64,000 nt of DNA from Macondimonas sp045864775 (GCA_045864775.1 BTVR01000001.1:248001-312000), one strand, 5' to 3'; counted from the first letter of the stretch, positions 34,046 to 42,139 are shown. Translations and numbers: made by a program. Notes: a model not told the origin generated them from the sequence alone.

Positions 34046-34843
34046 TCAGTGGGTGATGCGGGCGCCGGACGCGTGGCCGGAACCTTCGCCGGTCAGCTCG
34101 GGGCATTCCTGCACGCAGGAATGGCATTCGGCATCGGCCTCCGGCACGGGTGGGGCGATGCCCAGTCGCGCTTCCAGGGTGTGCACGCGGTCCAACAGGC
34201 AGGCCAGCGCCTTGCCCACGGGATCGGGCATGAGGTGATGATCCAGATCGATGCCCTGCGCCGTGATGCGCCGCCGGCTGAGCGGGAGCACTTCCCGGCC
34301 GGGAATACCGACCACTGTCATGGCAGGGGCGACGTCCTGGATCACGACCGAATTGGCCCCGATGCGGGCGCCGGTGCCGATGCGGATCGGACCCAGGATC
34401 TTGGCGCCGGCCCCGACCACGACGCCGTCGCCGAGGGTCGGATGGCGCTTGCCCGGATTCCAGGAGGTGCCGCCCAGGGTGACGCCGTGATAGAGCGTGA
34501 CGTCATCGCCGATCTCGGCGGTCTCGCCGATCACCACGCCGCAGCCATGGTCGATGAAGAAGCGCGCGCCGATGCGGGCGCCGGGATGGATGTCGATATG
34601 CGTGACCATGCGGCAGAGGTGGCTGAGGAGGCGGGCCGGATAGCGCCAACCGCGCTGCCACAGCGCGTGCGCCACACGATGGCCGATCACGGCGTGCACG
34701 CCTGGATAGGCCGTGATGACCTCAAGCCGGGTGCGGGCGGCCGGATCGCGTTCGAACACGCAGTCCACATCGGCGCGGATCCGGTGCCACAGTCCGGCGC
34801 GCGTACCGCAGGGCGAGGCTGGGCTCAGCACGCGAGGGGCCAT
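34046..34843 (-). CDS. cysE: Serine O-acetyltransferase of the nif cluster
   Basis: A 265-residue serine acetyltransferase making O-acetylserine, the precursor of the cysteine that NifS uses as sulfur donor. The left-handed beta-helix hexapeptide repeats (HPGARIGARFFIDHGCGVVIGETAEIGDDVTLYHGVTLGGT) and the catalytic His region are complete. The C-terminal extension holds three cysteines (CHSCVQEC), not usual for housekeeping CysE. The start overlaps the nifV stop by 19 bases, with AGGAG eight bases before the ATG. Confidence 0.93.
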   Translation of the reverse strand: MAPRVLSPASPCGTRAGLWHRIRADVDCVFERDPAARTRLEVITAYPGVHAVIGHRVAHALWQRGWRYPARLLSHLCRMVTHIDIHPGARIGARFFIDHGCGVVIGETAEIGDDVTLYHGVTLGGTSWNPGKRHPTLGDGVVVGAGAKILGPIRIGTGARIGANSVVIQDVAPAMTVVGIPGREVLPLSRRRITAQGIDLDHHLMPDPVGKALACLLDRVHTLEARLGIAPPVPEADAECHSCVQECPELTGEGSGHASGARITH

Positions 34844-35958
34844 GATGCGATCTCCTCGTGAAAGCGTTTGAGTTCGTCCGTGTTCGGGGCGCGTTTTTCG
34901 TTCACGGCATGCCGGCGGATGCGCGCCAGGATCAGTTGCGCCTCGGCCGGGGTGAGTTCGATGCCCAGCGCCCGGTAGGCAGCGACGACACCATGCGCCC
35001 CCGAATGCTTGCCCAGCACCAAGCGATGCGCGCGTCCCACTTCGGCGGGATCGAAACCCTGGTAGTTGAGCGGGCTCTTGAGCAGGCCGTCGACGTGGAT
35101 GCCGGATTCGTGCGTGAACACGCCCTCGCCGACCACGCTCTTGTTGGCCGCCACCGGCCGGCCCGAGGCCGCCACGACCAGACGCGACACGGTGGGCAGG
35201 CGGCGGGTGTCGATGCCGGTCTCGCGGCCGGCGACGTGCCGCAGGGCCATGACCACTTCCTCCAGAGGCGCATTTCCCGCGCGTTCACCGAGGCCGTTGA
35301 CGGTGGTGTTGACATGGGTCGCGCCGGCCAGTACCGCGGCCAGCGTGTTCGCCGTGGCCAGCCCGAGGTCGTTGTGCGCGTGCATCTCCAGTTCCAGATC
35401 GACATGGCGCCGCAGGTGCGCCATGACCTCGCGGGTGGTAAAGGGATCGAGCACACCGAGGGTGTCGGCGTAGCGCAGCCGTCGGGCGCCGCTGCGCTGC
35501 GCCTGTTCGGCCACCTGCAGCAGGAACGCGGGATCGGCGCGCGAGGCGTCCTCCGCCCCGACGCTGACCTCACAGCCGAGATCGAGCGCGTCCCGCACAT
35601 GGCGCTCGATGGCGGCGAGCACGAAGGCGCGGTCGCGTCCCAGCTTGCGCTGGATCTGCAAATCCGAAACCGGGATGGACAAGTGCAGGCAGGGCGCCCC
35701 GCAGCGATGGGCAGCGGCGATGTCATCGGCATGTGCGCGCCCCCAGACCACGAGCCGCGCGGGTAGGTTCAGCGCCAGCAGCGCGCGCACGACATCCTGC
35801 TCCTCGCTGCCCATCACCGGGATGCCGATTTCCAGCTCCGGCACGCCCATGTCCACCAGCGCCCGGGCGATGGCGAGCTTTTCCTCGAGGGTGAACGCCA
35901 CCCCCGCGGTCTGCTCGCCGTCGCGCAGGGTCGTGTCCTGGATGATCGTTAGCGCCAT
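34825..35958 (-). CDS. nifV: Homocitrate synthase NifV
   Basis: A 377-residue homocitrate synthase supplying the organic ligand of FeMo-cofactor from acetyl-CoA and 2-oxoglutarate. Hallmarks are TTLRDGEQTAGVAF near the N-terminus, ELEIGIPVMGSEE, EMHAHNDLGLATANTLAAVLAGATHVNTTVNGLGERAGNAPLEEV and the C-terminal ESGIHVDG and GKHSGAHGV motifs. AGGAG precedes the ATG. It is the first gene of the long minus-strand operon; a near-perfect sigma-54 promoter and a perfect NifA site lie upstream. Confidence 0.97.
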   Translation of the reverse strand: MALTIIQDTTLRDGEQTAGVAFTLEEKLAIARALVDMGVPELEIGIPVMGSEEQDVVRALLALNLPARLVVWGRAHADDIAAAHRCGAPCLHLSIPVSDLQIQRKLGRDRAFVLAAIERHVRDALDLGCEVSVGAEDASRADPAFLLQVAEQAQRSGARRLRYADTLGVLDPFTTREVMAHLRRHVDLELEMHAHNDLGLATANTLAAVLAGATHVNTTVNGLGERAGNAPLEEVVMALRHVAGRETGIDTRRLPTVSRLVVAASGRPVAANKSVVGEGVFTHESGIHVDGLLKSPLNYQGFDPAEVGRAHRLVLGKHSGAHGVVAAYRALGIELTPAEAQLILARIRRHAVNEKRAPNTDELKRFHEEIASWPLAC

Positions 35959-36003
35959 GACGGAGCTCCTCGCGAGCGAAAAACGCCCGCTTTCACCCCT
36001 CAG

Positions 36004-36020
36004 CGCAACTTTGATGCCAG
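36004..36020 (-). promoter_or_regulatory. Sigma-54 promoter of nifV
   Basis: Read on the minus strand, CTGGCATCAAAGTTGCG matches TGGCAYR-N4-TTGCW almost completely, with GG-N10-GC spacing. It lies about 46 bases upstream of the nifV start and should drive nifV, cysE, nifW, fixABCX and probably the small genes beyond. Confidence 0.85.
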
Positions 36021-36135
36021 AGCAGCGCAGACATCACAACCGACTGAACAAAAATAGTTTTTTCGCCTGCGGACGGCGGCCGCCAGCGCGCGAGACGACG
36101 TGGACGATCGGCGCAAACGCGACACGGGCCCCACA

Positions 36136-36151
36136 TGTCGCGTTTGCGACA
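36136..36151. promoter_or_regulatory. NifA operator between nifV and nifA
   Basis: TGTCGCGTTTGCGACA is a perfect TGT-N10-ACA and near-perfect palindrome. It lies 116 bases upstream of the nifV -24/-12 element and 109 bases upstream of the nifA start, so it could serve nifV and, less surely, nifA autoregulation. Confidence 0.85.
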
Positions 36152-36259
36152 GGGGTCGCCCTCCGCCTCTCCGCGGAGGCATTGACAAACCCGGTGGGAA
36201 GGCGGTCAATGATATTGACTTGGGCAAAGCTCGGCCTGCTTCCCCGAAGGTCCGCCATC

Positions 36260-37894
36260 ATGGTCGTTCTCTCCACGAACACCGACGAATCGGACTTGCT
36301 GACGATCTACGAGATCAGCAAGGTCCTCAGTTCCTCGCTCGACCTGCAGCGCACCGTGCGCGAGGTGGTCACCATCCTGTCCACCCACCTGGACGGTCGG
36401 GCCGCGGTCAGCCTGCTGCAGGAATCCGGGGATCTGCAGATCTTCGAAGCCTCGGGACTGACGGCGGAAGAAAAGGCGCGCGGCCGCTTCAAACTCGGCG
36501 AGGGCATCACCGGCAAGATCATGAAGAGCGGGATGCCGATGGTGGTGCCGGACATCTCCCTCGAGCCCCTGTTCCTGCATCGCACGGGCGCGCATGCGAG
36601 TCAGGCGGACGAGGTCGTGGCCTTCATCGGGGTGCCGATCCTGGTGGGGCGTCGTGCCATCGGGGTGCTCAGTATCGCGCGCGGCGCCGCGCGCGGGGTG
36701 TCGGTGCGCTATGAACGCATCGTCCGCCTGCTGAAGATGGCGGCGAACCTGATCGGCCAGACCGCGCACCTGCATCAGCACATCGGGGCCGAGCGGGCCA
36801 GTCTGATGGCCGACCGCAACCGATTGCAGAAGCAGCTCCAGGGAAAGTACCGCGTCGACAATGTCATCGGCGTGTCCAAGCCCATGCAGGCGGTGTTCTC
36901 GGAAGTCCACCAGGTGGCGAACAGCCGTTCCACGGTCCTGTTGCGGGGCGAAAGCGGCACCGGCAAGGAAGTGATCGCCCGCGCCATCCACTACCTCAGC
37001 CCGCGGCGCGAGCGTCCCTTCGTGTCGCTGAACTGCGCGGCCCTGTCCGAAACCCTGCTCGAGTCCGAGCTCTTCGGTCATGAGAAAGGGTCGTTCACCG
37101 GCGCCACCACCGAGCGCAAGGGTCGCTTCGAGCTGGCCCATGGCGGCACGCTGTTTCTCGACGAGATCGGCGAGATATCGCCGGCGTTCCAGACCAAGCT
37201 GCTGCGGGTGCTGCAGGAACGCGAGTTCGAGCGGGTCGGCGGCAGCAAGCCCATCCACGTCGACGTGCGGCTCGTCTGCGCGACCAACAAGAATCTGGAA
37301 GAGGCGGTGAGCAAGGGCGAATTTCGCGCCGACCTCTATTTCCGCATCAACGTCGTCACGGTCTTCTTGCCACCCTTGCGGGACCGGCGCGAGGACATTC
37401 CGCTGCTGGCCCAGCATTTCCTCGACAAGTTCAATCGGGAGAACAGCCGGCACCTGATGCTGAGCCCGGAAGCCCTGCAGATCATGCTCGAGTGCAACTG
37501 GCCGGGGAACGTGCGCGAACTGGAAAACTGCGTCGAGCGTTGCGCCACCATGACCCAGGGCGACATCGTGCGCTCGAGCGCCCTGGCCTGCCAGCACAAC
37601 CGCTGTTTTTCCCTGGTGCTGCAGTCCTATGGGTCGGCCCAGCGGCCGTTCCCGATCGAGGTGGTGCCGGCGCCGATCCCGCCGCCCGTCTTCCCGGATC
37701 GGATCCCTGCGGCCGACGAGTTCGCCGCCGCGGGCGATCCCGGTCTGCCCGCGCTGCCGGATCGGACTCGGCTCATCCAGGCGCTGGAGCAGTCGGGCTG
37801 GGTGCAGGCCAAGGCCGCCCGGCTGCTCTCGCTGACGCCTCGCCAGATCGGTTATGCCATCCGCAAGCTCGGTATCGAGGTCAAGCGCTTCTGA
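36260..37894 (+). CDS. nifA: Nitrogen-fixation transcription activator NifA, oxygen-sensitive type
   Basis: A 544-residue sigma-54-dependent activator. An N-terminal GAF domain (about 20-165) is followed by a AAA+ domain with Walker A GESGTGKE, the sigma-54 contact loop GSFTGA and Walker B GGTLFLDEIGE. A C-terminal Fis-type HTH (QAKAARLLSLTPRQIGYAIRKLGI) ends the protein. Cysteines 412, 424, 444 and 449 give C-x11-C-x19-C-x4-C exactly, the metal-binding set of rhizobial NifA that is inactivated by oxygen directly. No nifL is adjacent. ATG 36260 has GAAGG upstream; an in-frame ATG at 36209 is an alternative. Confidence 0.97.
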   Translation: MVVLSTNTDESDLLTIYEISKVLSSSLDLQRTVREVVTILSTHLDGRAAVSLLQESGDLQIFEASGLTAEEKARGRFKLGEGITGKIMKSGMPMVVPDISLEPLFLHRTGAHASQADEVVAFIGVPILVGRRAIGVLSIARGAARGVSVRYERIVRLLKMAANLIGQTAHLHQHIGAERASLMADRNRLQKQLQGKYRVDNVIGVSKPMQAVFSEVHQVANSRSTVLLRGESGTGKEVIARAIHYLSPRRERPFVSLNCAALSETLLESELFGHEKGSFTGATTERKGRFELAHGGTLFLDEIGEISPAFQTKLLRVLQEREFERVGGSKPIHVDVRLVCATNKNLEEAVSKGEFRADLYFRINVVTVFLPPLRDRREDIPLLAQHFLDKFNRENSRHLMLSPEALQIMLECNWPGNVRELENCVERCATMTQGDIVRSSALACQHNRCFSLVLQSYGSAQRPFPIEVVPAPIPPPVFPDRIPAADEFAAAGDPGLPALPDRTRLIQALEQSGWVQAKAARLLSLTPRQIGYAIRKLGIEVKRF

Positions 37895-37958
37895 CGGGGC
37901 GCCGGTGTCGTCCCGACATTTCACCGGATCCGCCCCGCGCGCCGCCTTCGGCTCCACG

Positions 37959-37974
37959 TGTCGCATAGCCAACA
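37959..37974 (+). promoter_or_regulatory. NifA operator 1 of nifB
   Basis: TGTCGCATAGCCAACA is a perfect TGT-N10-ACA, about 83 bases upstream of the nifB -24 element and 41 bases before the second operator. Confidence 0.85.
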
Positions 37975-37999
37975 TTCGTTTGGGCCCTCTCGCCCCCTA

Positions 38000-38015
38000 T
38001 GTCGGGTGACCGACA
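38000..38015 (+). promoter_or_regulatory. NifA operator 2 of nifB
   Basis: TGTCGGGTGACCGACA is a perfect, almost fully palindromic TGT-N10-ACA. Start-to-start spacing to operator 1 is 41 bases, about four helical turns, so both lie on the same DNA face. An AT-rich stretch (ATAAAAAGTAACTTTATATC) between this site and the promoter could bind IHF. Confidence 0.85.
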
Positions 38016-38055
38016 TCGCCCCATAAAAAGTAACTTTATATCAGACGCTTAGGCG

Positions 38056-38072
38056 ATGGCATGGCTGTTGCT
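38056..38072 (+). promoter_or_regulatory. Sigma-54 promoter of nifB
   Basis: ATGGCATGGCTGTTGCT matches TGGCAYG-N4-TTGCW fully with GG-N10-GC spacing. It lies about 66 bases upstream of the nifB start. Confidence 0.9.
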
Positions 38073-38137
38073 CGCCCGTATGTGCCAGCGTGGGACGCGC
38101 CGTCTCCACGCACGATGGACACATGCCGGAGGGCGTC

Positions 38138-39712
38138 ATGCAAGAACGAATCGGGATCAATGACAAGCTGAGTCAGATCAGCGTGGCGGTGGCCGGCTCG
38201 GCCAGCGAGATCGCCGCCAAGATCGCAGAGGATCACAACGGCTGCGGCACCTCGGGCGGCAGCGGCAAATCGAGCTGCGGCACGGGCGCGGGCGCCGGCG
38301 ATCTGGCGCCGGAGATCTGGGAGAAGGTCAAGAACCACCCCTGCTACAGCGAGGAGGCCCATCACCACTACGCACGCATGCACGTGGCGGTGGCGCCGGC
38401 CTGCAACATCCAGTGCAACTACTGCAATCGCAAGTACGACTGCGCCAATGAATCCCGTCCCGGCGTGGTGAGCGAAAAGCTCACCCCGGAACAGGCGGCC
38501 AAGAAGGTGCTGGCGGTGGCCTCGACCATCCCGCAGATGACGGTGCTGGGTATCGCCGGCCCCGGGGATCCGCTCGCCAACCCCGAGAAGACCTTCAAGA
38601 CCTTCGAGCTGATCGCCAAGACCGCGCCGGACATCAAGCTGTGCCTGTCGACCAATGGCCTGGCGCTGCCCGATCACATCGACACCATCGCCGGCTTCAA
38701 CGTCGATCACGTCACGATCACCATCAACATGATCGATGCCGACGTGGGCGCCGAGATCTATCCGTGGATCTATTACAACAACAAACGCTACAAGGGCCGT
38801 GATGCCGCGCAGATCCTCACCGACCGCCAACTGCAGGGCCTGGAGATGCTCACCGCCCGCGGCATCCTCACCAAGATCAACTCGGTGATGATCCCCGGCA
38901 TCAACGACAAGCACCTGGTCGAGGTCAACAAGGCGGTCAAGAGCCGCGGCGCCTTCCTGCACAACATCATGCCGCTGATTTCCGCGCCGGAACACGGCAC
39001 CGTGTTCGGCCTGAACGGCCAGCGCGGACCCACCGCGCAGGAGCTCAAAGCCTTGCAGGACGCCTGCGCCGGCGACATGAACATGATGCGCCACTGCCGC
39101 CAGTGCCGCGCCGACGCTGTGGGCCTGCTCGGCGAGGATCGCTCGGCCGAGTTCACCACCGACAAGATCATGGCCATGGAGGTGAACTACGACAGCGAGA
39201 CCCGCAAGGCCTATCAGGTCGAGGTGGAGCGCAAGCGCCAGGAACAGGTGGCCGCCAAGCGCGACGAGCTGTCCGAACTGGCCGGCATGCACAGCGACAT
39301 CAAGCTGCTGATCGCGGTGGCCACCAAGGGCGGCGGGCGGATCAACGAGCATTTCGGCCATGCGTCCGAGTTCCAGATCTACGAGGCCAGCGTGGAGGGC
39401 GCCAAGTTCGTCGGCCATCGCCGCGTCGATCTGTACTGCCAGGGCGGCTACGGCGAGGAGGATGCGCTCGACACCGTGATTCGCGCCATCAACGACTGCC
39501 ACGCCGTCTTTGTCGCCAAGATCGGCGGCTGTCCCAAGGACACGCTCAAGCAGGCCGGCATCGAGCCGGTGGATGGGTATGCCCAGGAGTTCATCGAGCG
39601 TTCGGTGATCGCCTACTTCAAGAACTATCTCGAACAGGTCGAGAGCGGCGCCATCGAGCATCAGGCCAAGGGTGATGCCGCGATTCGCCAGGGAGCGTAC
39701 GTGGCGGCCTGA
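38138..39712 (+). CDS. nifB: FeMo-cofactor core synthase NifB
   Basis: A 524-residue radical-SAM enzyme that fuses two [4Fe-4S] clusters with a carbide and an extra sulfur into NifB-cofactor. The SAM-cluster motif is in CNIQCNYCNRKYDC; further NifB landmarks are HPCYSEEAHHHYARMHVAVAPACN, GIAGPGDPLANPEKTF and MRHCRQCRADAVGLLGEDR. A C-terminal NifX-like domain begins LLIAVATKGGGRINEHFGHASEFQIYE. GGAGG before ATG 38138 fixes the start; earlier in-frame ATGs lie nearer the transcription start. Confidence 0.98.
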   Translation: MQERIGINDKLSQISVAVAGSASEIAAKIAEDHNGCGTSGGSGKSSCGTGAGAGDLAPEIWEKVKNHPCYSEEAHHHYARMHVAVAPACNIQCNYCNRKYDCANESRPGVVSEKLTPEQAAKKVLAVASTIPQMTVLGIAGPGDPLANPEKTFKTFELIAKTAPDIKLCLSTNGLALPDHIDTIAGFNVDHVTITINMIDADVGAEIYPWIYYNNKRYKGRDAAQILTDRQLQGLEMLTARGILTKINSVMIPGINDKHLVEVNKAVKSRGAFLHNIMPLISAPEHGTVFGLNGQRGPTAQELKALQDACAGDMNMMRHCRQCRADAVGLLGEDRSAEFTTDKIMAMEVNYDSETRKAYQVEVERKRQEQVAAKRDELSELAGMHSDIKLLIAVATKGGGRINEHFGHASEFQIYEASVEGAKFVGHRRVDLYCQGGYGEEDALDTVIRAINDCHAVFVAKIGGCPKDTLKQAGIEPVDGYAQEFIERSVIAYFKNYLEQVESGAIEHQAKGDAAIRQGAYVAA

Positions 39713-39732
39713 TCGGAGGCAGCCACACGTAT

Positions 39733-39773
39733 GGGGGCGGCCGGTCTGCCTCGGAATCGTCCGCCCCCTTTTT
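39733..39773 (+). terminator. Intrinsic terminator or attenuator between nifB and fdxN
   Basis: GGGGGCGG pairs with CCGCCCCC across a 20-base loop and is followed by TTTTT. It lies 21 bases after the nifB stop. Since fdxN and ten or so further nif genes follow on the same strand with no evident promoter, it may act as a partial terminator that lowers their expression relative to nifB. Confidence 0.7.
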
Positions 39774-39796
39774 CAGACACTGCAAAGGAGCGTGTC

Positions 39797-40021
39797 ATGT
39801 CCTACAAGATCGTCGGTTCCCAATGCACCGGCTGCTCGGCTTGCGAGCCCGTGTGTCCCAACGTGGCCATCTACGAAAAGGACGGCATCTTCGCCATCAA
39901 TCCCAAGAAATGCACCGAGTGCATCGGCTATTTCGATGAAGCGCAATGCGAGGCCGTGTGCCCCGTGGACAAGACCTGCATCATCGATCCCGCCCAGCCA
40001 CGCTACCAGCCGCGGGCCTGA
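39797..40021 (+). CDS. fdxN: nifB-associated 2[4Fe-4S] ferredoxin FdxN
   Basis: A 74-residue ferredoxin. The first motif is CTGCSACEPVCPNVAIYE and the second CTECIGYFDEAQCEAVCPVDK, with the long spacing between the second and third cysteine found in nif and Alvin-type ferredoxins. Such proteins follow nifB and donate electrons to NifB or nitrogenase. AAGGAG precedes the ATG. Confidence 0.94.
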   Translation: MSYKIVGSQCTGCSACEPVCPNVAIYEKDGIFAINPKKCTECIGYFDEAQCEAVCPVDKTCIIDPAQPRYQPRA

Positions 40022-40035
40022 GGGAGACACGGTAC

Positions 40036-40419
40036 ATGGAACTTTCCATTCTCCCGGCGGCGGAAAAATTCATCCGCCGCATGGTGCGTTTCGGCGGCGG
40101 CGAACACTGCGGCTTCCGGCTGGTGGTCAGCCCCGGCGGATGTTCGGGCCTGAACAGCGAGTTCAGTGTCGAACCCGCCCCGCAGGCCGGCGAAATCGTT
40201 TTCGAACAGGGCGGACTGCGCCTCTTTCTGCCGCCCGAGAGCGCTGCCCTGCTCGAAGGTGCCACTGTGGATTTCGTGGACACGGCCACCACCAGCGGCC
40301 TGGTGTTCAAGACGGCGGGTAAGGGGCCTTGTGCCTGCAGCAGTGCCAGCGCCATGGGCCCGGCCGCCGTCGCGGTGGGCGCCATCGAGCGGCGCGCCGC
40401 GCCGCCCGGTGATGCGTGA
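40036..40419 (+). CDS. A-type Fe-S carrier of the nif cluster (HesB/IscA-like)
   Basis: A 127-residue HesB/IscA-family protein with the three ligand cysteines in GGCSGL and GPCACSS. These proteins bind and transfer Fe-S clusters, here presumably to nitrogenase or cofactor proteins. The C-terminal tail beyond the CxC is longer than in IscA (AMGPAAVAVGAIERRAA...). It follows fdxN after 14 bases. NifIscA is a possible name. Confidence 0.9.
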   Translation: MELSILPAAEKFIRRMVRFGGGEHCGFRLVVSPGGCSGLNSEFSVEPAPQAGEIVFEQGGLRLFLPPESAALLEGATVDFVDTATTSGLVFKTAGKGPCACSSASAMGPAAVAVGAIERRAAPPGDA

Positions 40420-40435
40420 AGGGCGGGAGGGTCCC

Positions 40436-40993
40436 ATGAGCGCGCAAGCCCAGTCTGCCCAGCGAACGCCCGCATCCAGTGGCACTTGGGACTGGACGGC
40501 CGATCCCGTGGCGGTGATCTGCTGCGCCGCCGGGCTGTCCGACGGCGCACGCCTTGCCCTCGAGGCGGCCGGGCGCGACTACAGCGACGAGGCCGCCTGC
40601 AGGGCCCATCTGGCGGAAGCCCAACGGTTGGCGCCGGACCATCCCGCCGTGCTGATCGGTTTTTACCGCTTCCACTTCTACGGCGGCCGGCTGCGCGAAA
40701 GCCTCGCGGTCGGGATGCAATGTCTGGCGTGGGCCGCCGCTGCGGCCGGCCTGGCCTTGGACTGGCGCTCGGTTCAAGTCGATGATGCACCGTTCGGGGA
40801 TTTCGCGGCGGCGCTGCCCCGGTTCTATCTCTTCTGCCTCAAGGGCTGCGGCTACCTGCATCTGCGCCTCGGCGAGCCGGAAGCCGGTCGGCCGATGCTG
40901 GAAAAGCTGGTGCAGCTCGATCCCGCGGACCGGCTCGGCGGCCGCGTCCTGCTCCAGGTGCTGGCGCGACAGGGGAGGGAGGACGATGACTGA
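40436..40993 (+). CDS. TPR-like nif accessory protein (paralogue of 29442-29942)
   Basis: A 185-residue helical protein with TPR-like repeats (HLAEAQRLAPDHPAVLIGFYRFHFYGGRLRES; LPRFYLFCLKGCGYLHLRLGEPEAGRPMLEKLVQLDPADRLGG). It is clearly related to the protein at 29442-29942 in the other nif operon. GGGAGG lies before the ATG; its end overlaps the LRV gene by eight bases, and this TPR-LRV pairing suggests joint work. The role is unknown. Confidence 0.82.
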   Translation: MSAQAQSAQRTPASSGTWDWTADPVAVICCAAGLSDGARLALEAAGRDYSDEAACRAHLAEAQRLAPDHPAVLIGFYRFHFYGGRLRESLAVGMQCLAWAAAAAGLALDWRSVQVDDAPFGDFAAALPRFYLFCLKGCGYLHLRLGEPEAGRPMLEKLVQLDPADRLGGRVLLQVLARQGREDDD

Positions 40994-41801
40994 TTCCCCT
41001 GCCGCAACGGGCGCGATCACCGAGACGGTGGACTGGACCGGACGGCCGACCGACTGCGCCGCCTGTCCCCATCGGGATCTGCTCGCATCGCAGCATTGCG
41101 GACCGCGCTGGTCCTGCATGCAGGATCGCTATGCCCCGCGTATCGACCGCTTCTTTGCCATGAACCCCGAGCGGGCGAACACGGCGCTGACCCATCCCTA
41201 TTTCGAGGTGCGGGCGGTTGCTGCTCGGCACGCGGATCTGTTCCATCTCGCAGGCCTGCTGAACGATCCGGACGAGACGGTGCGCTGGAGCGTCGCGCTG
41301 CGCCTGCCGCTCGCCCAGTTGCGCAAGCTCAGCCGCGATCCGGACCGGGAGGTGCGCATCCGGGTGGCCTCGCGCATCCGGCCCGCGGATCTGCACGCGA
41401 TGATCCACGACCCCGACTACTACGTGCGCCAGATCGTGGCCAAGCGCTTGCCGCCCGGCTTGCTGCCGCTGATGGCCGGCGATCCCGAAGCCGAGGTGCG
41501 CAAGGTGGTCGCCCAGCGGGCCGATGCGACTCTCCTGCCGCGCATGGCGCGCGACCCGGATCCGGCCGTGCGTCTGCTGACGCTCGATCGCCTGACCGAC
41601 GCTCAGCTGCTGGCCCTGCGCGGCGATCCCGACTGGCGCATCCGCTATGAGATCGCGCGGCGGCTTCCCATTGCCCAGCTCGGCGCGCTGCTCAGCGACG
41701 ACGACCCCGAAGTCCGCCGCATGGCGCAGGGACGTTCGGACGGTCCGGCCGAGTTGCCCATTGCAGACCCTGAAGCCCATTTGCGAAGGAGCTTGTCATG
41801 A
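40986..41801 (+). CDS. Leucine-rich-repeat-variant (LRV) Fe-S protein
   Basis: A 271-residue protein. The N-terminal 45 residues hold a four-cysteine cluster region (DCAACPHRDLLASQHCGPRWSCMQDRY) and the rest is about eight repeats of 23-24 residues of the LRV type. Examples are LLNDPDETVRWSVALRLPLAQLRKL, SRDPDREVRIRVASRIRPADLHAM and MAGDPEAEVRKVVAQRADATLLPRM. An LRV protein with an N-terminal [4Fe-4S] cluster is known from the Azotobacter vinelandii nif region; its task is unknown. It ends with ATGA overlapping nifZ. Confidence 0.9.
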   Translation: MTDSPAATGAITETVDWTGRPTDCAACPHRDLLASQHCGPRWSCMQDRYAPRIDRFFAMNPERANTALTHPYFEVRAVAARHADLFHLAGLLNDPDETVRWSVALRLPLAQLRKLSRDPDREVRIRVASRIRPADLHAMIHDPDYYVRQIVAKRLPPGLLPLMAGDPEAEVRKVVAQRADATLLPRMARDPDPAVRLLTLDRLTDAQLLALRGDPDWRIRYEIARRLPIAQLGALLSDDDPEVRRMAQGRSDGPAELPIADPEAHLRRSLS

Positions 41802-42109
41802 GCGACGGCGTACCCAGTGAACTCGACGAACAACCGGCATTCAACTTTGGCGAAAAGGTGCGCTCGCGCAAGACCATCCGCAATGACGGCACCTATGTCG
41901 GCAAGGAGATCGGCGAGATTCTGGTGCGCAAGGGCGATGTGGGCTACGTCAGCCACATCGGCACCTTTCTGCAGCAGTTCTACATCTACGGCGTGGATTT
42001 TCTGGATACCGGCCATCGGGTGGGCATGAAGGCCAAGGAACTCGTGTCGCTCGATCGCCTGCCGGAAGCCGATGCCCCGCTCGCACCCGCGACGGAGAGC
42101 GAGCCGTGA
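41798..42109 (+). CDS. nifZ: NifZ, P-cluster maturation factor
   Basis: A 103-residue NifZ. The conserved core is FNFGEKVRSRKTIRNDGTYVGKEIGEILVRKGDVGYVSHIGTFLQQFYIYGVDFLDTGHRVGMKAKEL. NifZ assists formation of the second P-cluster of the MoFe protein. The start overlaps the LRV stop by four bases. Confidence 0.95.
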   Translation: MSDGVPSELDEQPAFNFGEKVRSRKTIRNDGTYVGKEIGEILVRKGDVGYVSHIGTFLQQFYIYGVDFLDTGHRVGMKAKELVSLDRLPEADAPLAPATESEP

Positions 42110-42139
42110 GTCGTCTGCGCGCACTGCCTGAAGCCGCAG

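Noticed and set aside
36223..36243. A possible sigma-54 promoter for nifA (TTGGGCAAAGCTCGGCC)
   Set aside because: It has GG-N10-GC spacing but lacks the TTGC of the -12 element, so chance is as likely.
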